A DNA stretch of 6,083 nucleotides. Source: an uncultured Clostridium sp. GTDB taxonomy: Bacteria; Bacillota; Clostridia; Lachnospirales; Lachnospiraceae. Each line of letters begins with the position of its first letter. Position 1 is the first letter of the stretch. The stretch is taken from assembly GCA_905192625.1 (NCBI GenBank), contig CAJJLI010000152.1:1-6083 (forward strand), read 5' to 3'. Shown here piece by piece: positions 5,013-6,083 of this stretch. The notes under the pieces are model-generated. The model saw only the letters and a program-made list of their open reading frames with translations, searched no databases and was not told the origin of the DNA. Position numbers and translations under genes: made by a program.

Positions 5013-6083
5013 ATGAGTAAACACTTATCAAAAGAAATTCGAGTTCCAATAGAACTAGATAATCCATCCATAGAGCGCAATGAAGCTCTATGCATAAAGT
5101 GTGGACAATGTAAGCAAGTCTGTACAGATTACATTGGTGTACATAATACGTATACATTAGAACAAACCAATGATACTGCAGTTTGCATTCACTGCGGACA
5201 ATGTGCTAATGCCTGTCCGGTTGCTAGTATAACGGAGAAAATGGAATATCAGCAAGTAAAAGCTGCAATCCAAAATCCAGAGAAGATTGTAATTTTTAAT
5301 ACATCTCCATCAGTCCGTGTAGCACTTGGTGAAGAATTTGGATTGGAAAAAGGAAGTTTTGTTCAAGGAAAGATGGTAGCATTGCTTCGTAAATTGGGTG
5401 CGGATTATGTACTGGATACGAATTTTTCCGCTGACCTAACTATTATGGAAGAGGCAAGTGAATTAATTGAGAGAATCACCAAAGGGTCTAAACCATTGCC
5501 ACAATTTACAAGTTGTTGTCCGTCCTGGGTAAAATATGCTGAAATGTACCACCCAGATATGTTGGAACACATATCGACAGCAAAAAGTCCAATCGGAATG
5601 CAGGGACCAACAGTTAAAACTTATTTTGCGAAGAAAATGAATATTGATCCAGAAATGATTGTCAATGTGGCGGTAACCCCTTGTACAGCTAAGAAGTATG
5701 AAATTCGAAGAGAAGAGATGCATGGGGCAGGTGATTATCTTGGCATTGAAAATCTTAAAGATATGGATTATGTTGTTACTACAAGAGAACTAGCAAAATG
5801 GGCTAAGGAAGAAAATATCGATTTCCTTGGGCTAGCAGAGTCAGATTATGATCCGCTTATGGGAAATGCCTCTGGCGCAGGAGTTATCTTCGGTAACACA
5901 GGTGGTGTAATGGAAGCTGCATTAAGAACTGCCTATGAATTTATTATGGGGCAGGAAGCACCAGCTAGTTTATTTGAACTAAAACCAGTGAGAGGTATGG
6001 AAGATATCCGTGAAGCGACAGTGGATATTGGAGAATTACACCTCAATGTTGCAGTTGTGTTTGGAACAGCAAATGCATCAAAA
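5013..6083 (+). CDS. [FeFe]-hydrogenase with two N-terminal [4Fe-4S] ferredoxin motifs (cut by window edge)
   Basis: The first 357 residues of an iron-only hydrogenase, which interconverts protons and H2 with ferredoxin as usual partner. Residues 27-37 (C27, C30, C33, C37) and 58-68 (C58, C61, C64, C68) are CX2CX2CX3C motifs that bind two [4Fe-4S] clusters. The H-cluster domain begins near residue 90. Motif L1 is TSCCPSW (166-172), with C169 as expected cluster ligand and C168 as proton-relay cysteine. Motif L2 is TPCTAKKYE (222-230), with C224, K227 and E230 conserved but Thr in place of the usual Met. FGNTGGVMEAALRTAYE (293-309) is also typical of the family. Motif L3 lies past position 6083. 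The lack of extra N-terminal cluster domains and the Thr in L2 suggest the group B (CpIII-like) branch rather than the classic CpI type. ATG 5013 has AGGAGG four bases upstream. A hydA-like name would be acceptable. Confidence 0.95.
   Translation, partial: MSKHLSKEIRVPIELDNPSIERNEALCIKCGQCKQVCTDYIGVHNTYTLEQTNDTAVCIHCGQCANACPVASITEKMEYQQVKAAIQNPEKIVIFNTSPSVRVALGEEFGLEKGSFVQGKMVALLRKLGADYVLDTNFSADLTIMEEASELIERITKGSKPLPQFTSCCPSWVKYAEMYHPDMLEHISTAKSPIGMQGPTVKTYFAKKMNIDPEMIVNVAVTPCTAKKYEIRREEMHGAGDYLGIENLKDMDYVVTTRELAKWAKEENIDFLGLAESDYDPLMGNASGAGVIFGNTGGVMEAALRTAYEFIMGQEAPASLFELKPVRGMEDIREATVDIGELHLNVAVVFGTANASK

Noticed and set aside
5463..5723. Minus-strand open frame of 86 codons
   Set aside because: It is antisense to the hydrogenase domain, which is clearly the coding strand.

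Overview
The window is low in GC and reads like the chromosome of an anaerobic, fermentative clostridium. Pointers are strong AGGAGG-type ribosome binding sites, A/T-ending codons, a ferredoxin-type [FeFe]-hydrogenase, and a possible motility-type (SigD) promoter. A member of the Lachnospiraceae, such as a Lachnoclostridium relative, is the best guess. This is inference from style, not an identification.

Minus strand, 1 to 2181: a MerR-family regulator with a BmrR-like C-terminal domain (start at 2121) ends at a clean intrinsic terminator. About 160 bases beyond that terminator lies a textbook MerR-type promoter: TTGACT and TATAAT with a 19-bp spacer and an imperfect 21-bp dyad. The next gene downstream is a major facilitator superfamily transporter, cut by the left edge, which starts at 622. 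The simplest reading is a local switch in which the MerR protein senses a small molecule and turns on the transporter. The transcript would carry an unusually long leader of about 430 nt with no convincing gene in it.

Plus strand, 2384 to 3780: a probable two-gene operon encodes a YcxB-like two-helix membrane protein and a CPBP/Abi-type (CAAX-like) membrane protease. The genes are 31 bases apart. This gene pair resembles bacteriocin self-immunity or membrane-protein processing modules, but nothing here fixes the substrate.

Plus strand, 3797 to 4877: a single gene encodes a 315-residue, highly charged, mostly helical, cysteine-free cytoplasmic protein that I do not recognise. Its upstream region has a match to the SigD (sigma-28) promoter, which would link it to motility or cell-surface expression. 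It ends at a strong terminator.

Plus strand, 4948 to 6083: a near-consensus housekeeping promoter drives an [FeFe]-hydrogenase with two [4Fe-4S] ferredoxin motifs, cut by the right edge before its third H-cluster motif.

No tRNA, rRNA, CRISPR array, insertion sequence or phage element was seen. Nothing clearly amounts to a new defence or mobile system. The most interesting items are the MerR operator with its long leader and the SigD-like promoter in front of the unknown coiled-coil protein.
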